Shown one piece after another: positions 28,313-36,482 of a stretch of 64,000 nucleotides of DNA; positions within the stretch are counted from its first letter, which is position 1, and every line of letters begins with the position of its first letter. A program made the translations under genes and the position numbers. The stretch lies in assembly GCF_004369205.1 (NCBI RefSeq), contig NZ_QFGA01000002.1:930001-994000 (forward strand). The letters are read 5' to 3'. The stretch comes from Pelotomaculum schinkii (lineage in GTDB: Bacteria; Bacillota; Desulfotomaculia; Desulfotomaculales; Pelotomaculaceae). The notes beneath the pieces are model-generated. The model saw nothing but the letters and a program-made list of their open reading frames with translations. It was not told where the DNA came from and did not search any database.

Positions 28313-28591
28313 CTACTCCGTAAAAGGACTTACAGTGAAAATCACCGGTGCGCAATAATCCGGGCACTGAACTGTAACCTTTCCGTCAAACCCCATGGCT
28401 TCAGGGCTGACTCCTTTGCGCATGGCAAAAATAAAAGGATATATCGCATGCAGGGCAGTGACACAAACACGGTCGGTCCGGTCAAAATCGATCATGGGAC
28501 CATCAATGGTGATGCAATCTCCCGGTTGGTATAATTTACACTGTGATTGTAGAACTTCAATTCTAATCTTCTGTTCTGCGAACATAGTCAT
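28313..28591 (-). CDS. Small TIGR04076-like protein
   Basis: 92 residues from ATG 28591 (GGAAGG five bases before). The layout fits the small TIGR04076 family: an N-terminal strand region IRIEVLQSQCKLYQPGDCIT, a middle CVTALHAIYPFIFAMRKG, and a C-terminal VQCPDYCAPVIFTVSPF. The cysteines at DCIT, VCVTAL and QCPDYC are suggestive of metal or redox function. Family function is unknown. Stands between prdR copy 2 and putP in the proline uptake transcript, which makes a link to proline metabolism likely but undefined. Confidence 0.75.
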   Translation of the reverse strand: MTMFAEQKIRIEVLQSQCKLYQPGDCITIDGPMIDFDRTDRVCVTALHAIYPFIFAMRKGVSPEAMGFDGKVTVQCPDYCAPVIFTVSPFTE

Positions 28592-28612
28592 TTTCACCTT
28601 CCTTTTATTTAA

Positions 28613-30082
28613 TTAAGTAGTTAAATCATCAATATGAATTTGCCCATCATAGGCAATGTTTAGTTTCTGCAATTTATAATAAAGAGTGCTGCGCGGTATT
28701 CTGAGCATTTTGGCGGCTTTGGCCTTATTGTTTCCGGTAAGCGTCAGAACATTGATAATTGTCCGCCGTTCAGCTTCAATGACGGCTTCTTCCAGCCGTG
28801 TCAAGGTTTCAAAATTAGCCGTGATTTTATTATCACCTTGCTTTTGATTAGAATTCTTAATCACTAATGGCAAATACTGCGCCGTAATCATATTGTCATC
28901 TGCCAAAACCACCAACCGTTCCACCACGTTTTTAAGTTCCCGGACATTTCCCGGCCAATGATAATGCAGCAGCATAGCCATGACTTCAGGAGCAATTTTG
29001 TCAATCAATTTGTGATTGACCACAGAATGTTTTTTTAAGTAATAATCAATCAAAATAGGTATATCTTCAGGCCGCTCTCTGAGAGCAGGCAGCTTTAGCG
29101 AAAATACATTTAAACGATAAAATAAATCCTGGCGGAAAGTACCGTTTTTTAACATTGTTGCCATCTCACGATTGGTTGCCGCAATAACTCGAATATCCAC
29201 TTTAATAGGCTTGACTCCGCCCACCCGGTAAAATTCATGGCTTTCCAAAACTCTGAGCAGTTTGGACTGCATCTCCAGCGGTAATTCGCCAATCTCATCC
29301 AGGAAAACAGTCCCGCCGTCGGCAATTTCAAACTTGCCGGGCTTTCCCTTCTTTTGCGCGCCGGTAAACGCGCCAGACTCATAGCCGAATAGTTCGCTTT
29401 CGATCAGGCTTGATGGAATTGCACTACAGTCGACTACCACAAAAGGTTGGTCGCGGCGCATGCTTTCTTCATGAATGGCGTAAGCAAACAGATCTTTGCC
29501 GGTACCGCTTTCCCCGACAATCATAACCGACACGTCACTCTCAGCCACTTTTTTTGCAATCATAATCAGGTCATACATCTGCTTGCTTTTATATACAATC
29601 CTCTCAAAACCGCAATTGCCATGAATTTGTTTTATGACCTCTTCGGCACGCTCCAAATATTTTATCCGGTTTTTGGCTTCCTGCAGTTCAAAACTCATTC
29701 GTTGGATTTCCGTAATATCCTGGTCAATAGAAACTGCCCCGATGACATGGTCGCCATCGCAAATCGGGATAGAACTTATTATAACCATATTTCCTTCCCG
29801 GGGCCTGTGTTCGACATATTCAACGGGATCGCCATTACGCAAAACTTCCAGACACAAGGCGTTGGGGAAAAATTGTGCAACATCGGTGCCGACAATCTCC
29901 ATACGGTCAACGCCGTAAAGCTTCTCTGAGCGGTTATTCCAATAAGTAACGACGCCATGTTCGTCTACTACGCAGATAGCCTCGTTAACATTTTCCAGGA
30001 TTTTCTCAAAAGATATCCCCATCCGTATCTGAATCAAGTTTTCTGCAGCAATTTTTTTAGTGGCCTCATCCGCTTTCATCAT
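28613..30082 (-). CDS. prdR: Sigma-54-dependent transcriptional activator PrdR, copy 2
   Basis: 489 residues with the same PAS, AAA+ ([14 protein letters not shown]) and Fis-type HTH layout as copy 1. The catalytic core is identical in amino acids to copy 1; differences sit in the PAS domain (e.g. A66T, D79E, N85D, C104S, R108C, V116A, H121Q relative to copy 1) and in the tail, which here runs on as [12 protein letters not shown]. This tail is the likely ancestral form, since copy 1 shows a two-base loss at this point. It is preceded by a coupled small ORF and, 250 bases upstream, by its own sigma-54 promoter, so it may activate its own operon. Confidence 0.93.
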   Translation of the reverse strand: MMKADEATKKIAAENLIQIRMGISFEKILENVNEAICVVDEHGVVTYWNNRSEKLYGVDRMEIVGTDVAQFFPNALCLEVLRNGDPVEYVEHRPREGNMVIISSIPICDGDHVIGAVSIDQDITEIQRMSFELQEAKNRIKYLERAEEVIKQIHGNCGFERIVYKSKQMYDLIMIAKKVAESDVSVMIVGESGTGKDLFAYAIHEESMRRDQPFVVVDCSAIPSSLIESELFGYESGAFTGAQKKGKPGKFEIADGGTVFLDEIGELPLEMQSKLLRVLESHEFYRVGGVKPIKVDIRVIAATNREMATMLKNGTFRQDLFYRLNVFSLKLPALRERPEDIPILIDYYLKKHSVVNHKLIDKIAPEVMAMLLHYHWPGNVRELKNVVERLVVLADDNMITAQYLPLVIKNSNQKQGDNKITANFETLTRLEEAVIEAERRTIINVLTLTGNNKAKAAKMLRIPRSTLYYKLQKLNIAYDGQIHIDDLTT

Positions 30083-30208
30083 ATAACACCCTTCCTCACT
30101 TGTCGCATATCCCGGTACTCCGGTTCAGTAAGCAGAGGGATGCCTAGCGCTTCGCTTGAATATATTCCGGCCGCTTGTTGAAATACTTGAGCATTTGCGG
30201 CTATGATT
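28613..30208 (-). repeat. Direct repeat carrying prdR, copy 2
   Basis: Partner of the repeat at 23169-24746. The segment between the two copies carries proS, putP and the TIGR04076-like gene, which could be lost or amplified by recombination between the repeats. Confidence 0.9.
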
Positions 30209-30228
30209 CCTCTTGTGAAAACATTCAA
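30079..30228 (-). CDS. Small ORF coupled to prdR copy 2, altered start
   Basis: Same C-terminal 40 residues as the ORF before prdR copy 1 (AGIYSSEALGIPLLTEPEYR...), ending in a TGA that overlaps the prdR start. The N-terminal end differs: the ATG of copy 1 is missing. A TTG at 30228 is in frame without a binding site; AGAGGAATC precedes an ATA codon at the homologous place. Either ATA/TTG is used or this copy is damaged. Confidence 0.4.
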   Translation of the reverse strand: MNVFTRGIIAANAQVFQQAAGIYSSEALGIPLLTEPEYRDMRQVRKGVI

Positions 30229-30335
30229 TTAAATAATTTTGGCTAACTGCCGCCTATTATGCTTATTATATCAAAAGAGATTACTATAGTTTTTCAGTAA
30301 ACTTGACAAAGCCGGCATTTCTTTAATATTATTAG

Positions 30336-30351
30336 TGCAAACTTTGTGCCA
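30336..30351 (-). promoter_or_regulatory. Sigma-54 promoter of the prdR2-putP-proS operon
   Basis: Minus strand TGGCAC-AAAGT-TTGCA, exact consensus, and the same flanks as the prdC promoter (ATTAGTGCAAA on the plus strand). It lies about 110 bases before the small ORF and 254 before prdR copy 2. Confidence 0.9.
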
Positions 30352-30448
30352 AACATCACAAACAATTACACCACTTTTACGTTTAATCAAACCTGAATAC
30401 GGCTTAACGAAGTCATAAAGTAAATTTATGACTTGCGAATTTTGTCAT

Positions 30449-30492
30449 AAGAAACCTTCAAGTGTCAGATAACTGACACATGAAGGTTTCTT
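30449..30492. promoter_or_regulatory. Palindrome upstream of the second sigma-54 promoter
   Basis: AAGAAACCTTCAAGTGTCA / TGACACATGAAGGTTTCTT, 19-bp arms with one mismatch and a 6-base spacer. Core GTGTCA..TGACAC equals that at 22952-22990, and its distance to the promoter is alike (about 100-145 bases). No gene ends just before it here, so a pure terminator role is less likely than an enhancer-binding role. CTGACAGATGTCAG at 30565-30578 is a further dyad. Confidence 0.65.
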
Positions 30493-30620
30493 ATTGTTTA
30501 AAGGAATTAGTAACATTCTCTGTTAGGAAAAAGAAAACGGTTTAATTTTACGCATTCTAATTAACTGACAGATGTCAGGATGTTGACACAATAAATCTAC
30601 AAACAATTCCCGTCTGCATA

Positions 30621-30776
30621 TCATAATTTATTGATAAATATTTCATTCATCCCTGTCATTGAAGGAAGCGCCACAAGATCGTCCGTATTGATACCCGGCA
30701 TAATTTCAACCAGTTCATCACCAGATAAACTTTTTGTGCCAGAATTTATATTTTCCAACCTTCCACCAGGAATACT
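30621..30776 (-). pseudogene. Possible C-terminal gene fragment (about 50 residues)
   Basis: Minus frame ...SLSGDELVEIMPGINTDDLV... ending NEIFINKL at TGA 30621. It looks protein-like (regular hydrophobic spacing) but has no start with a binding site; a stop precedes it at 30779-30777. Probably a leftover of a truncated gene. Family unknown. Confidence 0.3.
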
Positions 30777-30935
30777 TCAACTGTTACAAGAATAAGATAA
30801 TAAATTGATATCTTTTTTATGACCTCTAAAAAATATATTATAAAACCTGCCTCCTACAGTTGACCATTTCTGTTTGATTATGCCGGGTTGGTGAAAGAAT
30901 AGTAGCAAATCAAGGGGAAAGGGAGGGGATACAAA

Positions 30936-31091
30936 GTGGAAATAGCCACGGTAAAAGAACTCTACGCACAGAAGGAAAACTACCTAAATAAAAAAATTCA
31001 AATAAACGGCTGGGTAAGGACAGTCAGGGCTTCCAAGACTTTTGGCTTTATAGAGCATGTACGAATATTGAAAGAGCTCTGTCCTTTGTAA
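30936..31091 (+). pseudogene. asnS: 5' fragment of asparaginyl-tRNA synthetase gene
   Basis: GGGAGGGG precedes GTG 30936. The first 40 codons (VEIATVKELYAQKENY..., IQINGWVRTVRASKTFGFIE) match the N-terminal anticodon-binding fold of AsnRS, then homology ends and a stop follows at 31091 after 11 unrelated codons. A full AsnRS has about 430-465 residues, so this is a truncated copy with intact translation signals, directly followed by a strong hairpin terminator. Confidence 0.8.
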
Positions 31092-31128
31092 AAACCGTTG
31101 CAGGACTTTATGTCCGGCAACGGTTTTT
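31090..31128. terminator. Bidirectional rho-independent terminator
   Basis: AAAAACCGTTGC / GCAACGGTTTTT with an inner AGGAC/GTCC pairing. T runs on both strands; it serves metQ on the minus strand and the asnS fragment on the plus strand. Confidence 0.85.
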
Positions 31129-31148
31129 GACAGAACAACCATACTCAT

Positions 31149-31973
31149 CTAAAAGGCAGGAACTACACTGCCCTTGTAATTGTCTTCAATGAATTTCTTG
31201 ACTTCGGGCGACTGCAGGGCCTGGCCCAGCTTTTTGATGCTGTCCTTGTCTTTATCCTCGGGCCTGACCGCCAGGATGTTGGCGAAAGGAGAATCCTTTG
31301 CTTCCATGAAGATGGAGTCCTTTACAGGATTGAGGTTCGCTTCCAGCGCGTAATTGCTGTTAATGACGCAGAGATCCAGATCCTCCAGCGCTCTTGGCAG
31401 CATTGCGGCGTCCATCATCTGGATCTTTAATTTTTTCGGGTTCTCAACGATATCCCTATCAGTGGCGGTTACGCCGGCGCCATCCTTGAGTTTGAGCAGT
31501 CCGGCCTCCTGGAGGACCGCTAAGGCCCGCCCACCGTTGGTCGCATCATTGGGGATGCCTACACTGGCGCCGTCGGACAGCGCGTCAAGCTTTTCAACCT
31601 TTTTGGAGTACACGCCCATAGGTTCGGTATGTACCTTGACTGTATAGGTCAGGTCAGCGTTATTCTTGGCGTTGTAATCCTCCAGATATGGCGTGTGCTG
31701 GAAGAAGTTGGCGTCAATCTGCTTGTCCTTCAAGGCAGGGTTTAAGAGCACATAATCGGTAAACACCGTGATTTCTAAGTCCACATTTTCCTTTTGCAGG
31801 ATGGGCTTTACTATCTCCAATATTTCGGCGTGCGGTTTGGCGGTAGCGCCAACCACCAACTTGGCGGGAGTATTTGAACTCCCGGCGTTTTCCTGGGCCG
31901 GCTTGCTGCCGCAGCCCGCTAAAACACCTGCAGCAAATATTAGACAACCTACGAGTACCAAAAACCTTTTCAC
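31149..31973 (-). CDS. metQ: Methionine ABC transporter substrate-binding lipoprotein
   Basis: 274 residues from GTG 31973; AAAGGAGGTAAAAAGC precedes it, while the longer frame overlaps metI needlessly. Signal peptide KRFLVLVGCLIFAAGVLAGC with lipobox LAGC, so it is anchored to the membrane outside the cell. NlpA/MetQ family: the segments ATAKPHAEILEIVKPIL, FFQHTPYLEDYN and NDATNGGRAL are characteristic. Binds methionine (or a derivative) and delivers it to MetI/MetN. Last gene of the metNIQ operon. Confidence 0.92.
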   Translation of the reverse strand: MKRFLVLVGCLIFAAGVLAGCGSKPAQENAGSSNTPAKLVVGATAKPHAEILEIVKPILQKENVDLEITVFTDYVLLNPALKDKQIDANFFQHTPYLEDYNAKNNADLTYTVKVHTEPMGVYSKKVEKLDALSDGASVGIPNDATNGGRALAVLQEAGLLKLKDGAGVTATDRDIVENPKKLKIQMMDAAMLPRALEDLDLCVINSNYALEANLNPVKDSIFMEAKDSPFANILAVRPEDKDKDSIKKLGQALQSPEVKKFIEDNYKGSVVPAF

Positions 31974-31978
31974 GCTTT

Positions 31979-32656
31979 TTACCTCCTTTTGTTCGCTATC
32001 TTGCCGGCGAGATTGTCGCCTAACATTTGGACCCCCTGGACAAGTATGATGAGGACTATTACAGTAATCCACATCACAGTGTCCTCATAACGCTGGTAGC
32101 CGTAATAATAGGCCAGGGTACCCAGTCCACCTCCTCCCACGATTCCCGCCATAGCTGAATAACCAACCAGGTTAATGGCAGTTATGGCAAACCCCAGCAA
32201 TAAAGAAGGCATTGCCTCGGGCACCAAAACTTTGGATACAACCTGAGAATTGCTGGCTCCCATCGAAACAGCAGCCTCAACAAGCCCCCACTCAATTTCT
32301 TTTAATGAAGTCTCCACCATCCGGGCAACAAAGGGTATGGCCGCAAGAGTAAGCGGCACTATTGACGCCACAGTGCCGATAGGTGTGCCGACCACAAAGC
32401 GGGTAAGCGGTATGAGCAAAATCAGGAAAATAATGAATGGGACGGAACGCGTGGTATTGACTATCGACCCGAGGACCCGGTTTAAGCCCTTGTTTTCCAT
32501 GATATGGTTTTTAGCGGTGGTTACCAGTATGATGCCCAGCGGCAGGCCAAACAGGTAGCTCAAAACAGTGGATATCAGGACCATATAGATGGTTTCCCAG
32601 GTAGCCACCAGTACTTTGCCGACAATCCAGGAATTATCCCCTAAAAGCTCAAGCAT
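31979..32656 (-). CDS. metI: Methionine ABC transporter permease
   Basis: 225 residues, five to six membrane helices, MetI type. The coupling-helix EAA motif is visible as [20 protein letters not shown], and the N-terminal [13 protein letters not shown] is typical. Starts eight bases before the end of metN (GAGGTGTTAACAA before ATG), so the two are translationally coupled; metQ follows after five bases. Confidence 0.93.
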   Translation of the reverse strand: MLELLGDNSWIVGKVLVATWETIYMVLISTVLSYLFGLPLGIILVTTAKNHIMENKGLNRVLGSIVNTTRSVPFIIFLILLIPLTRFVVGTPIGTVASIVPLTLAAIPFVARMVETSLKEIEWGLVEAAVSMGASNSQVVSKVLVPEAMPSLLLGFAITAINLVGYSAMAGIVGGGGLGTLAYYYGYQRYEDTVMWITVIVLIILVQGVQMLGDNLAGKIANKRR

Positions 32657-33680
32657 TTGTTAACACCTCTATTTCCAGGCCCTGTCCGCGCAGATAATCA
32701 AGCGCCTCTTGCAATAACCCGGGATGCCCGATTATTTCCAGGGTCAGGTTGCCAAACGGGGTATCTTTAATCCGGTCGATGTTACCGTAGATGATGTTGA
32801 CATCAACGTTATAGCGCCGGACCATTGAGGAGATCAGGGGCTTGCCCGCTGAAGCGCCGATAAATGACACTCTGATAAGCCTGGTAGCGGTTTCGCCGTT
32901 TCGCTCCGTGGAACTGTGCAGCAACTCAGCGGGTACCTCATGGCTGATAACCGCATTGACAAAACTGTGTGAGGTAGGTGTCTGCGGGCTTGAGAAAACA
33001 TCCAGAACATCACCGGTCTCTACAATCCGGGAATTGCTGATGACCGCAACCCGGTCGCAAACCTCTTTAATCACGTTCATATCGTGGGTGATCAACAAAA
33101 TCGTCAAATTGAGCTGCCGGTTGATATCTTTTAATAGTTTTAAGATCGAACGGGTCGTCTGCGGGTCTAAAGCTGAAGTGGCCTCGTCGGATAAAAGCAG
33201 CTTGGGGCCGTTGGCCAGTGCCCGGGCGATACCCACCCTCTGCTTTTGGCCTCCGCTCAACTGGCCCGGGTGCATCCCGGCCTTGTCGGTAAGGCCCACC
33301 AGTTCCAGGAGTTCTTGTACCCGCTTTGTTGCTTCCGCGCGCGGCACTTTTGCTATCTCCAGCGGGAACATGACGTTGTCAAAGACGGTTCTGGAAGACA
33401 GCAGGTTGAATTGCTGAAAGATCATGCCGATCTTTTGCCGGGCTAAACGCAGCTCCCCCATGCCGAGCGAGGTAATCTCGCGTCCATCGACCGCAATAGA
33501 CCCCCGGGTGGGCTTTTCCAGCATGTTTATACACCGGATCAGAGTGCTTTTGCCTGCTCCGCTCAAGCCGATAATTCCGAATATCTCACCCTTTTTCACA
33601 GTGAGACTGACATCATCCAGCGCCAGGACTTGTTGACCCGTTGTTGCATAGATTTTGCTGAGGTTCTTGATCTCGATCAT
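32649..33680 (-). CDS. metN: Methionine ABC transporter ATP-binding protein
   Basis: 343 residues from ATG 33680 (GGAGGTATTAGAA before it). Walker [13 protein letters not shown] signature [15 protein letters not shown], Walker [14 protein letters not shown]-loop in LLITHDMN. The C-terminal 90 residues form the NIL domain that in MetN senses internal methionine and blocks transport. First gene of metNIQ. I looked for an S-box or T-box in the leader and saw none, so control may rest on the promoter. Confidence 0.93.
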   Translation of the reverse strand: MIEIKNLSKIYATTGQQVLALDDVSLTVKKGEIFGIIGLSGAGKSTLIRCINMLEKPTRGSIAVDGREITSLGMGELRLARQKIGMIFQQFNLLSSRTVFDNVMFPLEIAKVPRAEATKRVQELLELVGLTDKAGMHPGQLSGGQKQRVGIARALANGPKLLLSDEATSALDPQTTRSILKLLKDINRQLNLTILLITHDMNVIKEVCDRVAVISNSRIVETGDVLDVFSSPQTPTSHSFVNAVISHEVPAELLHSSTERNGETATRLIRVSFIGASAGKPLISSMVRRYNVDVNIIYGNIDRIKDTPFGNLTLEIIGHPGLLQEALDYLRGQGLEIEVLTNA

Positions 33681-33839
33681 TTCTAATACCTCCACTGAGG
33701 TATAATTTTCTTTTTGTTGACTTATTCCTGCTTTTCTGAAAAAAAAGACCGGGCTCCAAATATTCTCATTAACCAGCCTATTAATACTACAAGTATTTCG
33801 CTATGATATTAATATATAGTACACCAATTAGATTTATTA

Positions 33840-33869
33840 ATATTACCCGTTAAGATATAATTTTGTCAA
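33840..33869 (-). promoter_or_regulatory. Sigma-A type promoter of metNIQ
   Basis: TTGACA (33869-33864) and TAATAT (33845-33840) on the minus strand with an 18-bp spacer, 160 bases before metN. The leader holds TACTATATATTAATA and TAGTATTAATA repeats of unknown meaning. Confidence 0.55.
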
Positions 33870-33942
33870 CAAACAATTATCCCGATACTACCTGATTCAT
33901 CGCAACTGCTTATCACCGGCCAGGTATCCGAATCATTTACAC

Positions 33943-34455
33943 TTACCCATCAATTGGATCTTCCGGACCGGTCAGATCCAATTGATAAAATACCAGGTCA
34001 AGCCACTTGCCGAACTTAAAGCCGGCCCTCTTTATTGCGCCGGAATATTGAAAACCCATTTTTTCATGCATTACAATACTTTTTTCATTGAAAGCATCAA
34101 TGCCGGCAACCAATGTCGCATACTCTCTTTCATTAGCAAGCTTGATTATTTGTTTTACCAGCGCAGTTCCAATGCCGCGTTTCCGATAGTCCCTATGTAC
34201 ATAAACCGAATGTTCTATCGTGTATTTATAAGCCGGCCAGGCTCTAAAAGGTCCAAAAGTGGCAAAACCCATGACCGTATTGTCTTCTTCGAAAACGATG
34301 ACCGGAAAATTGTCCTCATTCTTCTTTTGAAACCACAGCTTTCTTTCCTCTATTGTCTGGACCTTATAGGTGTATACTGCCGTAGTATTTAATATAGCGT
34401 CATTATAAATTTCCATAATCTCACACAAATCCTTTTCAACTGCCTGCCTGATCAT
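33943..34455 (-). CDS. GNAT N-acetyltransferase, phosphinothricin acetyltransferase-like
   Basis: 170 residues from ATG 34455 (AGGGAGGTATGGGTTGC upstream). PAT-type GNAT: MIRQAVEKDLCEIMEIYNDA, then TFGPFRAWPAYKYTIEHSVY, acetyl-CoA loop HRDYRKRGIGTALVKQ and MHEKMGFQYSGA. Such enzymes acetylate phosphinothricin, methionine sulfoximine/sulfone or other amino acids. Stands alone next to metNIQ but with about 160 bases of metN promoter region between. The natural substrate is unknown. Confidence 0.88.
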   Translation of the reverse strand: MIRQAVEKDLCEIMEIYNDAILNTTAVYTYKVQTIEERKLWFQKKNEDNFPVIVFEEDNTVMGFATFGPFRAWPAYKYTIEHSVYVHRDYRKRGIGTALVKQIIKLANEREYATLVAGIDAFNEKSIVMHEKMGFQYSGAIKRAGFKFGKWLDLVFYQLDLTGPEDPIDG

Positions 34456-34544
34456 GCAACCCATACCTCCCTGCATTAGCTTAACATCGATTTCAATTAA
34501 GAGCCACTCAAAAAGCCAACTAATAAAAATTTCAAACTATCCAA

Positions 34545-34581
34545 AAGGGTGAGACAGAGAACCGTCCCCCGCCTCACCCTT
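34545..34581. repeat. Inverted repeat with 9-bp arms
   Basis: AAGGGTGAG / CTCACCCTT separated by 19 bases, between the GNAT gene and the tetR promoter. Weak terminator-like hairpin, no gene ends here. Confidence 0.4.
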
Positions 34582-34603
34582 ATTGGGCGTTCACATAGGA
34601 AGT

Positions 34604-34625
34604 TTGACATTGTTTTTAATGTCAA
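34604..34625. promoter_or_regulatory. TTGACAT dyad upstream of tetR promoter
   Basis: Perfect 7-bp arms TTGACAT / ATGTCAA, 8-base spacer, 18 bases before the -35 box of the tetR promoter. Possible binding site of another regulator. Confidence 0.35.
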
Positions 34626-34642
34626 GGTAAAGTAACCAGCTC

Positions 34643-34693
34643 TTGACTAAAGTAAAAATTCGCCGTAAAATTGTTCCAGACCGACCAGTCGGT
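34643..34693 (+). promoter_or_regulatory. tetR promoter with overlapping operator
   Basis: TTGACT (34643-34648), 17-bp spacer, TAAAAT (34666-34671). Nine bases later lies ACCGACCAGTCGGT (34680-34693), 6-bp arms two bases apart, placed where a TetR dimer would block transcription. Supports autoregulation of tetR and control of the efflux genes. Confidence 0.65.
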
Positions 34694-34714
34694 TTGTTAG
34701 GGGGGCTGATAATT

Positions 34715-35299
34715 GTGGATAAAGCATTAAAAAAGGACTTAATCGCAGATGCTGCCTTAGCTTGTTTTTTGTCCTCCGGTTATAATTGTACTACTATGGA
34801 TGAGATTGTAAAGGCATCGGGAATCAGTAAGGGGGGAATTTACTGGCATTTCAAAAGCAAAGATGAAATTTTTTTGTATATAATTGAAAAACGCCTGAGT
34901 GAATGGAACAGGGAATTCACGGCCCGGTTAAAAAGTGACGATTCAGCGAAGGAGGCTCTTGGCAAATTTGTAGATCTCTACCTTGAAGTAATAGCGGCGC
35001 CTTTTTTGGCATTAACCCATGAATTTTTACTGCATATCAAGGATAAAGAAATATTGAACAGAGCTTTGTCCCATATCAATAACTCAAATAGAAACAATAT
35101 CATCAAGAATGTTATACGGGACGGTATAACTAAAGGAGAGTTTAAAGCATTAGGCCCTGAAACAGCTGCAAATATCTTTATCGGCACTTTCGAAGGTATC
35201 GGCGTTCAGTGGCTCAAGCAGCACAATGATAAAAAAGTCTTGGAGCACACCGCTAAAACCGCTTTAGATATCTTTTTGGAAGGTATTTCAAATAAATAA
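34715..35299 (+). CDS. TetR/AcrR family regulator of the RND efflux operon
   Basis: 194 residues from GTG 34715; GGGGGG lies nine bases before it, and the longer ORF would start inside the promoter. N-terminal HTH: IADAALACFLSSGYNCTTMD and ISKGGIYWHFKSKDEIFLY. The C-terminal ligand-binding part is helical and variable. Likely represses itself and the downstream membrane-fusion and RND genes until a drug-like ligand binds. 57 bases before the membrane fusion gene, same strand. Confidence 0.9.
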   Translation: MDKALKKDLIADAALACFLSSGYNCTTMDEIVKASGISKGGIYWHFKSKDEIFLYIIEKRLSEWNREFTARLKSDDSAKEALGKFVDLYLEVIAAPFLALTHEFLLHIKDKEILNRALSHINNSNRNNIIKNVIRDGITKGEFKALGPETAANIFIGTFEGIGVQWLKQHNDKKVLEHTAKTALDIFLEGISNK

Positions 35300-35356
35300 T
35301 TAGTTAATATGCTTTTTAGTATTGATTGAATAGCTTATAAAGGAGAAGATATCAAA

Positions 35357-36475
35357 TTGAAACGTTTAACAGTCCTGGCCATATTATTGTTAATTGCGCT
35401 GGTACTAGGGGGCTGCGGCAAGAAAACCACGCCTGAAGAAGAAGTACTGCTCCCGGTTGAGATCACCAAAGCTCAAGTTGCAGATCTGGCCCACACATTA
35501 AATACCAGCGGGGAAATTATGCCCGGCGCCGAGGCGGCTGTAGCCCCGAAGGTTTCCGGCCGGGTAACGGCAGTGCATGTTAAGGTGGGAGATAGAGTTA
35601 GCAAGGGGCAAGTTTTATTCGAGCTAGACGCCACAGAAGCCCTCAATGCAAAAACCCTGTCAGAGGCCGGGGTGGGTGTAGCAAGAGCCGGTCTACATAA
35701 AGCTGAACAGGAAGTCACTGACGCCCAGTTGAACTATGACCGCATCAAAGCGCTTTATGAGGCGCAAACAGTGTCTAAAACACAATTTGAGCAGGCGGAA
35801 AGCAAGCTCAATAATGCCCTCATCGGCAAGCAACTGGCGGAGGAGCAACTTATACAATCACAGGCTACCTATCAAAACGCACTGGAAAATTGCAACAACT
35901 TCACAGTGGCTTCGCCATTAACAGGATTGATAGCATCGGTAAGTATAGAAAATGGTGAAATGGCCGGCCCTCAGGCTACCGCGCTAACAATAGTGCAGTT
36001 GGATACAGTTAAAGTTAAAGTACCACTATCAGAAAATGTTGTCGTTTCCATTAAACCGGGGGTCGAGGTTCCAGTAATCATTAACTCTTTGAATAAAACC
36101 GTGACCGGTACCGTAGTCTCGGTAGCGCCTCAAGCTGACTCTTCCACCCGGGCTTTCCCCGTGGAAATTCAAGTAAACAATGATCAAGGTGATCTTAAAG
36201 CCGGCATGGTGGCCCAATTAGACCTTGAAACCGGCATATCCAAGGGAGCGATAACACTGCCGGTAGACGCCGTGTTGGAACGCAACGGGCAATTTTATGT
36301 CTATGCGGTAGAAGACGGTAAAGCCAAAGAAATAACGGTCAAGAAGGGGGTCTCGACCGGGGATCTGGTTGAAATAACCGAAGGTATTCAGGAAGGACAG
36401 GAGATCATTGTCAAGGGCAATCACCTGGTGACTGACGGCCAGGCAGTTGAAGTGGTCAATTCTGAAAGGGGGTAA
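35357..36475 (+). CDS. RND efflux membrane fusion lipoprotein (HlyD/AcrA type)
   Basis: 372 residues, TTG start with AAAGGAGAAG upstream. Signal peptide LTVLAILLLIALVLGGC with lipobox LGGC, so it is lipid-anchored. Lipoyl half-motifs GRVTAVHVKVGDRVSKGQVL and TVASPLTGLIASVSIENGEM frame a coiled-coil hairpin (about residues 105-180); beta-barrel and membrane-proximal domains follow. In Gram-negatives it links pump to outer-membrane channel; no outer-membrane factor is encoded nearby, consistent with a monoderm host. Followed immediately by the RND pump. Confidence 0.92.
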   Translation: MKRLTVLAILLLIALVLGGCGKKTTPEEEVLLPVEITKAQVADLAHTLNTSGEIMPGAEAAVAPKVSGRVTAVHVKVGDRVSKGQVLFELDATEALNAKTLSEAGVGVARAGLHKAEQEVTDAQLNYDRIKALYEAQTVSKTQFEQAESKLNNALIGKQLAEEQLIQSQATYQNALENCNNFTVASPLTGLIASVSIENGEMAGPQATALTIVQLDTVKVKVPLSENVVVSIKPGVEVPVIINSLNKTVTGTVVSVAPQADSSTRAFPVEIQVNNDQGDLKAGMVAQLDLETGISKGAITLPVDAVLERNGQFYVYAVEDGKAKEITVKKGVSTGDLVEITEGIQEGQEIIVKGNHLVTDGQAVEVVNSERG

Positions 36476-36482
36476 ACACGAA

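Noticed and set aside
33681-33942. Possible SAM (S-box) or T-box leader before metNIQ
   Set aside because: None of the conserved S-box or T-box sequences could be found on the minus strand; only a plain promoter and AT-rich repeats are visible.
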